A stretch of 34,478 bases of DNA, taken from contig CAJXUT010000009.1 in NCBI GenBank assembly GCA_913061365.1, positions 1-34,478 of the forward strand, read 5' to 3'. Of the stretch, positions 1 to 5,058 are shown one piece after another. Each line of letters opens with the position of its first letter. Positions within the stretch are counted from its first letter, which is position 1. This DNA is from an uncultured Colwellia sp. (lineage in GTDB: Bacteria > Pseudomonadota > Gammaproteobacteria > Enterobacterales > Alteromonadaceae). A model generated the notes under the pieces. That model was not told the origin of the DNA. It did not search any database and saw only the letters and a list, made by a program, of their open reading frames with translations. Both the position numbers and the translations under genes were made by a program.

Positions 1-52
1 GAGATCTACACTATCCTCTTCGTCGGCAGCGTCAGATGTGTATAAGAGACAG
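1..52 (+). other. Nextera i5 sequencing adapter (artefact)
   Basis: This is not genomic sequence. Positions 1-11 match the end of the Illumina P5 adapter, 12-19 read TATCCTCT as an i5 index, and 20-52 are the Nextera read-1 adapter. The last part ends with the 19-bp Tn5 mosaic end at 34-52. The genome begins at 53. Confidence 0.98.
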
Positions 53-137
53 TTTCAGGGAGTTCTTGCTCTCGGTTTTGTAAAGCTAAACTTAACTCTA
101 GATCTGTTTCTTTTTGTGCTCTGTCGGCATCATCCAT
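53..137 (-). CDS. TraR/DksA-type zinc-finger protein, N-terminus only
   Basis: An open frame starts at the ATG at 137 and runs off the contig at the adapter junction. Only 28 residues are present. An in-frame stop lies upstream, and AAGGA stands about 10 nt before the ATG, which fixes the start. The N-terminus (MDDADRAQ, then an acidic helix ending LALQNREQELPE) resembles phage and plasmid TraR/DksA-family proteins. In those proteins such a helix precedes a C4 zinc finger, and they bind the RNA polymerase secondary channel. The zinc finger itself would lie beyond the contig, so the family call is an inference from a short stretch. The gene diverges from the one at 221. Confidence 0.5.
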
Positions 138-220
138 TTCAAACTCATCCTTTACTTGTGGTTAGTTTTGGTTTTGTTAATATTGCAAAAAGATTATTAT
201 CAACAAGGAAGTGAAATATA

Positions 221-451
221 GTGAAAAAACCAAAAACAGCTAAAGGGCAAATATTCTCACCAGGTGGTTTTTTGCTTATGGGGTTTTGCCTGTTTTTAAT
301 CATGGGATTTATGCTAGTAAAAACCCAAGACGAACTAGATAAAGCTGAGCGATACATAACGTTTATGCACGCAAACATGCCAGATAGCTTGATTAGAAAA
401 ATAAACAAACAATACAACCAAGAGCAAGCAGATAGGTACGATAACCAATAG
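221..451 (+). CDS. Small single-pass membrane protein, unknown
   Basis: A 76-residue protein starting at GTG 221, with AAGGAAG at 205-211 as the ribosome binding site. Residues about 14-34 form one hydrophobic helix after a basic N-terminus (KKPKTAKG). The rest is a charged, probably cytoplasmic or periplasmic tail. It diverges from the TraR-like gene at 137 and converges with the gene ending at 468. I do not recognise a family. Small membrane proteins are common in prophage accessory regions, but nothing here shows a specific role. Confidence 0.6.
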   Translation: MKKPKTAKGQIFSPGGFLLMGFCLFLIMGFMLVKTQDELDKAERYITFMHANMPDSLIRKINKQYNQEQADRYDNQ

Positions 452-467
452 TTAGAATGGCTAAGCA

Positions 468-692
468 TTACGCTGCAGCCTTTTCAAAGTACTCTACAAC
501 ATCCATACTTCTCTCTAACGAAGGATTGATTGCATCGCTAGCAACTTTATAAAACCAAGATTCAATATTTTTAATATTTTGTTTTTTATTTTCAAAAACA
601 ATAGCTGCTGCTATCTCAGGAATTTTTTTATCTTTTTTGGCTTGTTTAATAAGCCTTACCGCTTCACTTTTAATTTTTCTTTTTGTATTCAC
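468..692 (-). CDS. Small basic protein of the element's regulatory module, unknown
   Basis: The frame is open from an ATG at 752, but I place the start at the GTG at 692 (74 residues). A good sigma-70 promoter (-35 at 758-763, -10 at 736-741) and an operator-like palindrome (712-727) lie inside the longer version. A transcript from that promoter would not include codon 752. GTAGG precedes the GTG. The protein is rich in Lys in its first half and helical, and it ends in Ala-Ala-Ala. No family is recognised. It diverges from the XRE-type gene at 871, the usual layout of a phage immunity or switch region, so a regulatory role is possible but unproven. Confidence 0.55.
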   Translation of the reverse strand: MNTKRKIKSEAVRLIKQAKKDKKIPEIAAAIVFENKKQNIKNIESWFYKVASDAINPSLERSMDVVEYFEKAAA

Positions 693-711
693 TATGCACC
701 TACGATCTGAT

Positions 712-727
712 ATGGATAATCGTCCAT
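712..727 (-). promoter_or_regulatory. Operator-like palindrome O1
   Basis: In the direction of transcription (minus strand) the core reads TGGACGATTATCCA at 726-713, flanked by A and T so that the 16-mer has TGGA/TCCA arms. It begins exactly 9 nt after the -10 box of the promoter for 468-692. It is one of four copies with the pattern TGGACNATNATCCA at the same promoter position. Confidence 0.7.
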
Positions 728-735
728 TAAATTGG

Positions 736-763
736 ATCATAAACCAATACACGGTAAATGCAA
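736..763 (-). promoter_or_regulatory. Sigma-70 promoter for the gene at 468-692
   Basis: On the minus strand the -35 is TTGCAT (763-758), the spacer is 16 bp, and the -10 is TATGAT (741-736). The predicted transcript start is near 729, just before operator O1. This argues for the GTG start at 692 rather than the ATG at 752. Confidence 0.65.
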
Positions 764-780
764 TAAATAGTTCACATTTA

Positions 781-844
781 TTGACATAAAAATACTGTAT
801 ATATAAACAGTATGGTATCTATTTGTTTACTGGACTATAATCCA
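781..844 (+). promoter_or_regulatory. Promoter region of the XRE gene at 871 with operator O2
   Basis: Two promoters can be read. One is TTGACA (781-786) with TATAAA (802-807), a short 15-bp spacer. The other has -10 TATCTA at 816-821 and a weak -35 (794-799) inside the LexA box. The second fits the shared design: operator TGGACTATAATCCA (831-844) starts 9 nt after TATCTA. LexA and the operator-binding protein could thus both act on this promoter. Confidence 0.6.
793..812 (+). promoter_or_regulatory. LexA (SOS) box
   Basis: The 20-mer TACTGTATATATAAACAGTA differs at one position from the enterobacterial SOS consensus TACTGTATATATATACAGTA and keeps the CTGT-N8-ACAG core. It sits between divergent genes (468-692 and 871-1317) and overlaps the promoter region of the latter. 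The host LexA would be expected to repress here and release on DNA damage. Confidence 0.85.
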
Positions 845-870
845 TAGACACACAACTTACGCCTGATACC

Positions 871-1317
871 ATGAACCCAAGTCAAGCTTTTACAAAGAAT
901 TTTTTGAAGTTATATAGCGAAAGCAACATTAAAAATGCCACGGCCTTAATGGAGCTCATTAATCAGAGATCTGGTGAAAAAGTCATTGATAATAGCTATA
1001 TTTCAAAAATGCTCAAAGCAGCAAAGAACGGGGAAACACTAAACCCATCAATTGATAAAGTTGCAGCCATAGCTGTTGGGTTTAATGTCACATTAACATC
1101 AATGATCACGGAAGATGTGAATAGTGGTTACGCTGAGTTAGACGTAAAAAAATTAGAAGCTGCGTATAGGCATACTGACAGCTTTTGTGAAAGTGCTAAC
1201 ACTGACAGTAGCGAATTCAAAGCTAGAGCTTTTAAATTACAATACGAAGCATTACTTTTCGGTAACAACAACCTTGCGTTTAAAATGCATCAATTAGCTA
1301 AAGAATTTGGTATTTAG
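871..1317 (+). CDS. XRE-type helix-turn-helix regulator, LexA-controlled
   Basis: A 148-residue protein. Residues about 20-80 read as a lambda-repressor-like HTH: a helix with LMELINQ, the turn and recognition segment SYISKMLKAAKNGETLNP, then a helix-rich stretch ending TLTSMI. The C-terminal half is helical and shows no S24 self-cleaving peptidase motif, so this is not a CI/LexA-type autoproteolytic repressor. No good Shine-Dalgarno precedes the ATG. A LexA box and operator O2 lie upstream. It could be an SOS-induced switch protein, by analogy with phages that use a LexA-controlled antirepressor, or the lysogeny repressor itself. Its 3' end overlaps the convergent gene at 1298 by 20 nt. Confidence 0.75.
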   Translation: MNPSQAFTKNFLKLYSESNIKNATALMELINQRSGEKVIDNSYISKMLKAAKNGETLNPSIDKVAAIAVGFNVTLTSMITEDVNSGYAELDVKKLEAAYRHTDSFCESANTDSSEFKARAFKLQYEALLFGNNNLAFKMHQLAKEFGI

Positions 1318-1576
1318 ATTCAGCTATATCATTTGCTATATGTGTTTCAATATCAGCTAAATGCTTCTCAACTTCCAATTCAACCTCCGCTAAACGCGCT
1401 ATCTTTTCAGCTTTATCTATATGCATCCGTCTAATATCTCGCTGCTTCATTAATAATGAAGTACTTAAATCAAAGTTATATGTTTTTTCCTGCAACATCT
1501 TTTTTGTTACTTTTATGATCGCTATTATGGCGAGCATGAAAAGAACTATCATCATCACTACTACTAAAGTTTTCAT
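1298..1576 (-). CDS. Single-pass membrane protein with charged helical tail, unknown
   Basis: A 92-residue protein starting at the ATG at 1576, behind AAAAGGA. Residues 3-22 are a strongly hydrophobic helix. The rest is a highly charged amphipathic helix with heptad-like spacing (KAEKIARLAEVELEVEKHLADIE is its core, around residues 55-77), probably a coiled coil. The first 101 nt overlap the end of the upstream membrane-protein gene in another frame. It is the last gene of the minus-strand operon 2147-1298. No family is recognised. The overlap and shared promoter suggest it works with the polytopic protein. Confidence 0.65.
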   Translation of the reverse strand: MKTLVVVMMIVLFMLAIIAIIKVTKKMLQEKTYNFDLSTSLLMKQRDIRRMHIDKAEKIARLAEVELEVEKHLADIETHIANDIAESKYQIL

Positions 1577-2057
1577 TAAATATCCTTTTAAAAAATGCCA
1601 AGAGCATAACTATTATTGGTACATAACCAATAATTACTCTTAAAGTGTTACTAAACCTTGGTAGTGTCGTGATTATTTCGTATGCAAGAGGTAAATCAAA
1701 AATATGCCTGTCTACAACACGATATAGCAAAGCAAACATGCTGATCGCGATAAGAACACTGAAAGCTACCGATAGCGTTTTATTTATTTGGTTTTTTACG
1801 AACGATAGATAAACAACAATAGTCATCAAAGAAAACTCTGAAAAACTCCATATCAAATACCTATAAATCTTTTCTGGATCAATTGATTTTATATAACCAT
1901 GAATAGTAGATGTGTATATAAAATCTAAAGAGATAATAAAAAAATAAAGCGCTAATTTTTTATCCCTTAACGAATAGGCAAGACCTACACCAAACACAGA
2001 CATAGTAATAAAATAGTTATATGTTACCAATGCTGTAATATCTGCCCATCCGTTCAT
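1476..2057 (-). CDS. Polytopic membrane protein of the element, unknown
   Basis: A 193-residue protein starting at the ATG at 2057 behind AGGGAAA. About five transmembrane helices are visible, near residues 12-30, 34-52, 66-86, 95-112 and 139-156. A hydrophilic Ser/Asp/His/Lys tail (160-193) follows. The tail is encoded by the stretch that also encodes the membrane helix of the next gene. I recognise no family. It lies between a 21-codon ORF and a small membrane protein, under an operator shared with the element's switch genes. Prophage operons of this kind often carry exclusion or lysogenic-conversion functions; that is an inference from position only. Confidence 0.65.
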   Translation of the reverse strand: MNGWADITALVTYNYFITMSVFGVGLAYSLRDKKLALYFFIISLDFIYTSTIHGYIKSIDPEKIYRYLIWSFSEFSLMTIVVYLSFVKNQINKTLSVAFSVLIAISMFALLYRVVDRHIFDLPLAYEIITTLPRFSNTLRVIIGYVPIIVMLLAFFKRIFNENFSSSDDDSSFHARHNSDHKSNKKDVAGKNI

Positions 2058-2081
2058 TTTATTTCCCTATAAAGTTAATAC

Positions 2082-2147
2082 TTATTTTTTATCTTTCTCA
2101 TCATCGCCATTGCCATTGCCAACTGCTAAAACATTAATGTTACTCAT
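2082..2147 (-). CDS. 21-residue peptide gene leading the membrane operon
   Basis: A short frame with an ATG at 2147 and TAA at 2084-2082. AAGGA stands 7 nt before the ATG, one of the better Shine-Dalgarno sequences in the module. The peptide begins MSNINVLAV, continues with a Gly-Asn repeat (GNGNG), and ends in a charged DDEKDKK tail. It lies 24 nt upstream of the polytopic membrane protein, behind a clear promoter and operator O3. It may be a translated leader, a small partner of the membrane protein, or chance. The strong ribosome binding site and position favour real translation. Confidence 0.45.
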   Translation of the reverse strand: MSNINVLAVGNGNGDDEKDKK

Positions 2148-2174
2148 GATAAATCCTTACTTAAGTTAAAATGA

Positions 2175-2226
2175 ATGGATCATTGTCCATAAAGGTGTAC
2201 TATAGTCAATTAACAATGAAGTGCAA
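2175..2226 (-). promoter_or_regulatory. Promoter and operator O3 of the peptide/membrane operon
   Basis: On the minus strand: -35 TTGCAC (2226-2221), 16-bp spacer, -10 TATAGT (2204-2199), 9 nt, then operator TGGACAATGATCCA (2189-2176). The predicted start is near 2192, so a bound repressor would cover the initiation site. Confidence 0.7.
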
Positions 2227-2308
2227 GCTTTTTCAACGCTCCGTGTTAAATAACGAAACAAAGTAGACAATAAACAACTTATTAAATCAATAACAAGAAA
2301 TGAATTAA

Positions 2309-2343
2309 TTGTCGATGATGACCGTTTTAATGATATTGGTCAT
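2309..2343 (+). promoter_or_regulatory. Possible promoter with a different inverted repeat, upstream of 2389
   Basis: TTGTCG (2309-2314), 16 bp, TGATAT (2331-2336) form a weak promoter. The arms ATGACC (2318-2323) and GGTCAT (2338-2343) flank the -10 region and could be an operator for the downstream XRE protein. The TGGACNATNATCCA motif is absent here, so this gene appears to sit outside the four-promoter set. Confidence 0.35.
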
Positions 2344-2388
2344 ACAGTTTGACCGCGCATTGCATTTACCACGTAAGGCGAGTACATA

Positions 2389-2709
2389 ATGGTTATGGGT
2401 GCCAATTCTGTTTTAGCGAAGAAAATAACGGACATAATGCAGATGCAAAATGTTACGGTAGAATCGCTCGCCAATAAAACAGGTTTAGCCAGAGGTACTA
2501 TTTCTAATATGAGAAATGGTAAAAATCACTACACCTGGCAACTACAATTAATATGCCAAGAACTTAATATTCCGATGGCATACTTCCTTGATGATCAGCT
2601 ATCAGCTGCACACCTTATCGCCATACAATCAATAATAAGTATAGATAACGAACAATTCTTACTATCAATTGCTCAAACAATAAACCTATCGAAAAATAAT
2701 GGAAAATAA
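2389..2709 (+). CDS. XRE-family helix-turn-helix transcriptional regulator
   Basis: A 106-residue DNA-binding protein. Residues about 8-65 are a classic lambda-repressor-like HTH: AKKITDIMQMQNVTVESLA, then TGLARGTISNMRNGKNHY as turn and recognition helix, then LQLICQELNIPMAYFLDD. The C-terminal 40 residues are short and helical, with no peptidase or ligand domain. AAGG lies about 10 nt before the ATG at 2389; an alternative start is ATG 2395. The gene sits upstream of the promoter for 2789 and its stop codon lies in the O4 palindrome. It is a candidate Cro- or C-type regulator for the element and possibly the protein that binds TGGACNATNATCCA. Confidence 0.8.
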   Translation: MVMGANSVLAKKITDIMQMQNVTVESLANKTGLARGTISNMRNGKNHYTWQLQLICQELNIPMAYFLDDQLSAAHLIAIQSIISIDNEQFLLSIAQTINLSKNNGK

Positions 2710-2771
2710 TCCATAAAAGCTTGACACCCCCTCAAAATAGACTATCATCACACTATCTGGACAATAATCCA
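2700..2771 (+). promoter_or_regulatory. Promoter with operators O4 and O5 for the 2789 transcript
   Basis: -35 TTGACA (2721-2726), 16 bp, -10 TATCAT (2743-2748), 9 nt, then O5 TGGACAATAATCCA (2758-2771). A one-mismatch copy, O4 (TGGAAAATAATCCA, 2700-2713), lies upstream of the -35 and overlaps the stop of the preceding gene. Two sites 58 bp apart flanking one promoter would allow cooperative or looped repression. This may be the main early promoter of the element, since no other strong promoter was seen before the recombination genes. Confidence 0.7.
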
Positions 2772-2788
2772 CTTAGTAGGTCTTAAAG

Positions 2789-3079
2789 ATGAACTGTTGC
2801 ATAACAACTAGAATTACAAACCAAGCGGAAGCCAAAGTAAACAAGCAGGCTTTAGTTGATTTGTTTGATAAAAGCCAAGGGGATTTTAGTAACGGCATGC
2901 TGAATTTATCAGATGTTATTTGCAAAGCCATTGACGAGGATCGTCAAAACACTGCAGACATACTTTGTGAATTATCGATATCAAGAGATGCCGACACAAA
3001 AAAACACATAGCACTAAAAAATTATTTAAAAAAAGTCATAAGTCATGTGGCGTTAGAGATGAATAAAGAGGCGGCTTAG
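2789..3079 (+). CDS. Small early protein, unknown
   Basis: A 96-residue protein, largely helical, with a Cys pair near the N-terminus (MNCCITTR) and the C-terminus MNKEAA. TAGG stands 8 nt before the ATG. It is the first gene behind the O4/O5 promoter. The stop codon lies in the loop of a perfect GCGGC-TTA-GCCGC hairpin (3071-3083), which begins the long structured non-coding stretch. No family is recognised. Its position is that of a phage early regulator, but the sequence shows no clear HTH. Confidence 0.6.
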   Translation: MNCCITTRITNQAEAKVNKQALVDLFDKSQGDFSNGMLNLSDVICKAIDEDRQNTADILCELSISRDADTKKHIALKNYLKKVISHVALEMNKEAA

Positions 3080-3779
3080 CCGCTAGTAAAGAATCGCGGT
3101 GTATAGCATATGCTCCACTTACGAAGATAAGCGTAATGATGCAGACAACAACCTAGTGTGTCGTAATCAAATTCGTAATCGGAATTAGTGAATGAAGTTA
3201 GCAGTGAACTCGCATGAAGCAAAAGGTAGCTTCTAATCGGGGTGTAAGCTAACCGAGTATAGAGTCAGCAAAATCTTAGCTGATGAACCAGGATACTGAG
3301 GAATGCTATTTAACAGCGGCCGCAATGCCGTAAAACTACAACCAAACTGTAAATGTAAAGAATGTTCTACATCGACCCGTAAGGGGAAAGAATAGTTAGC
3401 CGAAGATGTGAAGGCGCTCAGCCATGCCACGTATGCGCAGTGAGGAAAACTACTGCTAAAGGCCGCATGGGGTAAATACCCGATTGATTACCGTAAGTAA
3501 TTTAGTTTTAAGGTGGTAGATGGGCAAGGTGAACTAGGCGCGTACTGGCTCTTTGCGGAAATTACGATATGGGCAGGCAATTTGTAGCGAGCAGCTGCCC
3601 TAGTAAGGACTTAAAGAAGTTAGAAAACCAGTAGCAGAATCAAAAGCAACCAGACACTTAACATCAATCGAGTGGGAATCTCGTTCAAATGAAGTAGAAA
3701 AGAAAACGGCCTTCATCGTGGTGGAGAAGGCCATTAACCAGATAGCTCAATGAGCTGTCGCAAACAACCGGAGTATATC
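3080..3779 (+). ncRNA. Candidate large structured RNA (about 700 nt, no credible gene)
   Basis: No convincing frame runs through this stretch on either strand. It is richer in G+C than its surroundings (34 of 60 bases at 3421-3480, 33 of 60 at 3541-3600). It holds many short hairpins, several nested. GTTAGC 3197-3202 pairs with GCTAAC 3248-3253 around a GAAGC/GCTTC hairpin (3216-3233). CCATGC 3422-3427 pairs with GCATGG 3465-3470 around GCAGT/ACTGC (3437-3456). CCC-GTAA-GGG (3376-3385) is a GNRA tetraloop hairpin. Others are at 3265-3283, 3470-3481, 3571-3600, 3669-3683 and 3708-3732. The strand is inferred from the flanking genes. It might belong to a large phage ornate-RNA class such as GOLLD or ROOL, or be new. 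No group II intron domain V was seen. Confidence 0.5.
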
Positions 3780-4031
3780 ATGGTTTCATCAACAGCAAAT
3801 ATAAATAGCACCTTAGATAAAATTGCTAGTGCTACTGCTGCCGCAAGACGAGCAGGAATTAAGATCAGCACAGCGTTTCATGGTGATTTGTTCTGTTGCG
3901 TAGCAATGGAAAACAACATTAATCGCACAATCGATTTAAATAGCCAAAGAGCTAACCTTAAGTTAAACGCCCTTTTGAAGCATATTTATTGTGTTACTCC
4001 TTCTAAAGTTGCAATGCAAGGAGCGCACTAA
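3780..4031 (+). CDS. Small hypothetical protein before the Red genes
   Basis: An 83-residue protein. The frame is open from 3750, but the ATG at 3780 follows CCGGAG with good spacing. The upstream codons also fall in an AGCTC/GAGCT hairpin (3744-3756), so I start at 3780. The N-terminal half is Ala/Ser/Thr-rich and helical (residues about 8-25). The middle holds a GDLFCCVAMENN segment and the C-terminus is basic. No family is recognised. The stop overlaps the next start (TAATG), so it is translationally coupled to the small gene at 4031 and the bet/exo genes. Confidence 0.6.
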   Translation: MVSSTANINSTLDKIASATAAARRAGIKISTAFHGDLFCCVAMENNINRTIDLNSQRANLKLNALLKHIYCVTPSKVAMQGAH

Positions 4032-4207
4032 TGAAAAGTTTTTCCGTTACCTTTTTACCTAAAAGCTCAAAAAACTTTGCAGTTGAATATGAGGTTCAAG
4101 CTGTTAATCAAACCAAAGCCGAAGAAATGGCTGTGATTAGCATGCGTGATGAAGGTTTTAGTCGTGATAACTATAAAAGTAAAGCTCAAGTAAGGAGTGC
4201 AGCGTAA
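4031..4207 (+). CDS. 58-residue DpnD/PcfM-like small protein
   Basis: A gene too short for most ORF thresholds, wedged between two TAATG stop-start overlaps (4029-4033 and 4205-4209). The protein runs from MKSFSVTFLP to QVRSAA. It has a beta-strand, a strand ending in YEVQAVNQ, and a helix TKAEEMAV. The same pattern occurs at the C-terminus of the exonuclease encoded at 5058 (FTVQVEW, YEVEAFSEEDAKENY), so the two look like the same small domain, once free-standing and once fused. The layout resembles the DpnD/PcfM-like family of phage and conjugative elements, whose function is not established. Confidence 0.6.
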   Translation: MKSFSVTFLPKSSKNFAVEYEVQAVNQTKAEEMAVISMRDEGFSRDNYKSKAQVRSAA

Positions 4208-5058
4208 TGTCTAATCAAAACCAGCAAGATACTCAAGTATTAACTTGGGAACAACAAAATACATATTTAGTTGAGCGCGGTATTAGCCAAGCAGTTTGGA
4301 GTGTTCTTTGTAATACGCTTTATCCTTCAAGCAAACCTGAATCAGTAATGCTCGCTTGGGACTATTGTGAAGCGCGTGAGCTAGATATCATGATGAAGCC
4401 TATTCATCTTGTGCCTATGCAAGTAAAAAACCCACAAACAGGCAATAAAGAGTGGCGCGATGTTCCTATGCCTGGCGTTGGTCTTTATCGCATCCAAGCA
4501 TCAAGAAGTGGTGATTATGCCGGAGCTGATGAACCAGAATTTGGCAAGACTATCGAAGCAACTTTTACTGATGCTTACAACGCCAACAAAAGCATAACCG
4601 TTCGCTATCCTGAGTGGTGCAAATACACCGTTTACAAAATGATAGGTGATCGCATAGTTAAATTTTCAGCTAAAGAATACTGGCTTGAGAATTACGCCAC
4701 AATGAAAGCCCAATCTGATTGCCCTAATGCTATGTGGAAAAAACGCCCTCATGGTCAACTTGCTAAATGTTGTGAAGCACAAGCATTACGTAAAGCATGG
4801 CCTGAAATCGGCCAAGAGCCAACAGCTGAAGAAATGGAAGGTAAGGAGCTTTTCGTAGGTGAAAAAGAAGTTAATCCTATCGAAAAAATAGAATCCTCTG
4901 AAAACGAAAAGTTAACTGAAATATATGAACGTGGCATCAAAGCTATTGAATCAGGCAAGCAAACCGCAGAACAAATTTTAGGATTTATCAATAAAAAAGG
5001 CTTGTCAATTTCACCAGAAAAAGAAGCAACGCTTCGCAATATTAAGGTAGCAGCATAA
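4207..5058 (+). CDS. bet: RecT/Redbeta-family single-strand annealing protein
   Basis: A 283-residue recombinase of the phage Bet family. These proteins anneal complementary single strands exposed by the partner exonuclease and form rings on ssDNA. Family landmarks visible: an N-terminal segment for large-scale oligomerisation (SVMLAWDYCEARELDIMMKP), the VGLYRIQASRSGDYAGADEP core, and the WKKRPHGQLAKCCEAQALRKAWPE block near residues 178-201, typical of RecT/Bet. The C-terminal 70 residues are acidic and variable. The gene is coupled to both neighbours by TAATG overlaps and is followed directly by its exonuclease. It ends in KVAA. Confidence 0.9.
   Translation: MSNQNQQDTQVLTWEQQNTYLVERGISQAVWSVLCNTLYPSSKPESVMLAWDYCEARELDIMMKPIHLVPMQVKNPQTGNKEWRDVPMPGVGLYRIQASRSGDYAGADEPEFGKTIEATFTDAYNANKSITVRYPEWCKYTVYKMIGDRIVKFSAKEYWLENYATMKAQSDCPNAMWKKRPHGQLAKCCEAQALRKAWPEIGQEPTAEEMEGKELFVGEKEVNPIEKIESSENEKLTEIYERGIKAIESGKQTAEQILGFINKKGLSISPEKEATLRNIKVAA

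Noticed and set aside
145-468. Minus-strand frame of 107 codons, hydrophobic
   Set aside because: It mirrors the gene at 221-451, has no good ribosome binding site, and ends inside the neighbouring gene's territory; the plus-strand gene has a clear AAGGAAG.
692-752. ATG at 752 as start of the 468 gene
   Set aside because: A well-formed promoter and operator lie between 752 and 692, so the transcript would begin downstream of that ATG.
3233-3430. 65-codon minus-strand frame in the non-coding stretch
   Set aside because: No ribosome binding site or recognisable protein pattern, and it cuts through several hairpins of the candidate RNA.
3080-3779. Group II intron
   Set aside because: No GTGYG 5' end, no 34-nt domain V, and no reverse transcriptase frame were found.
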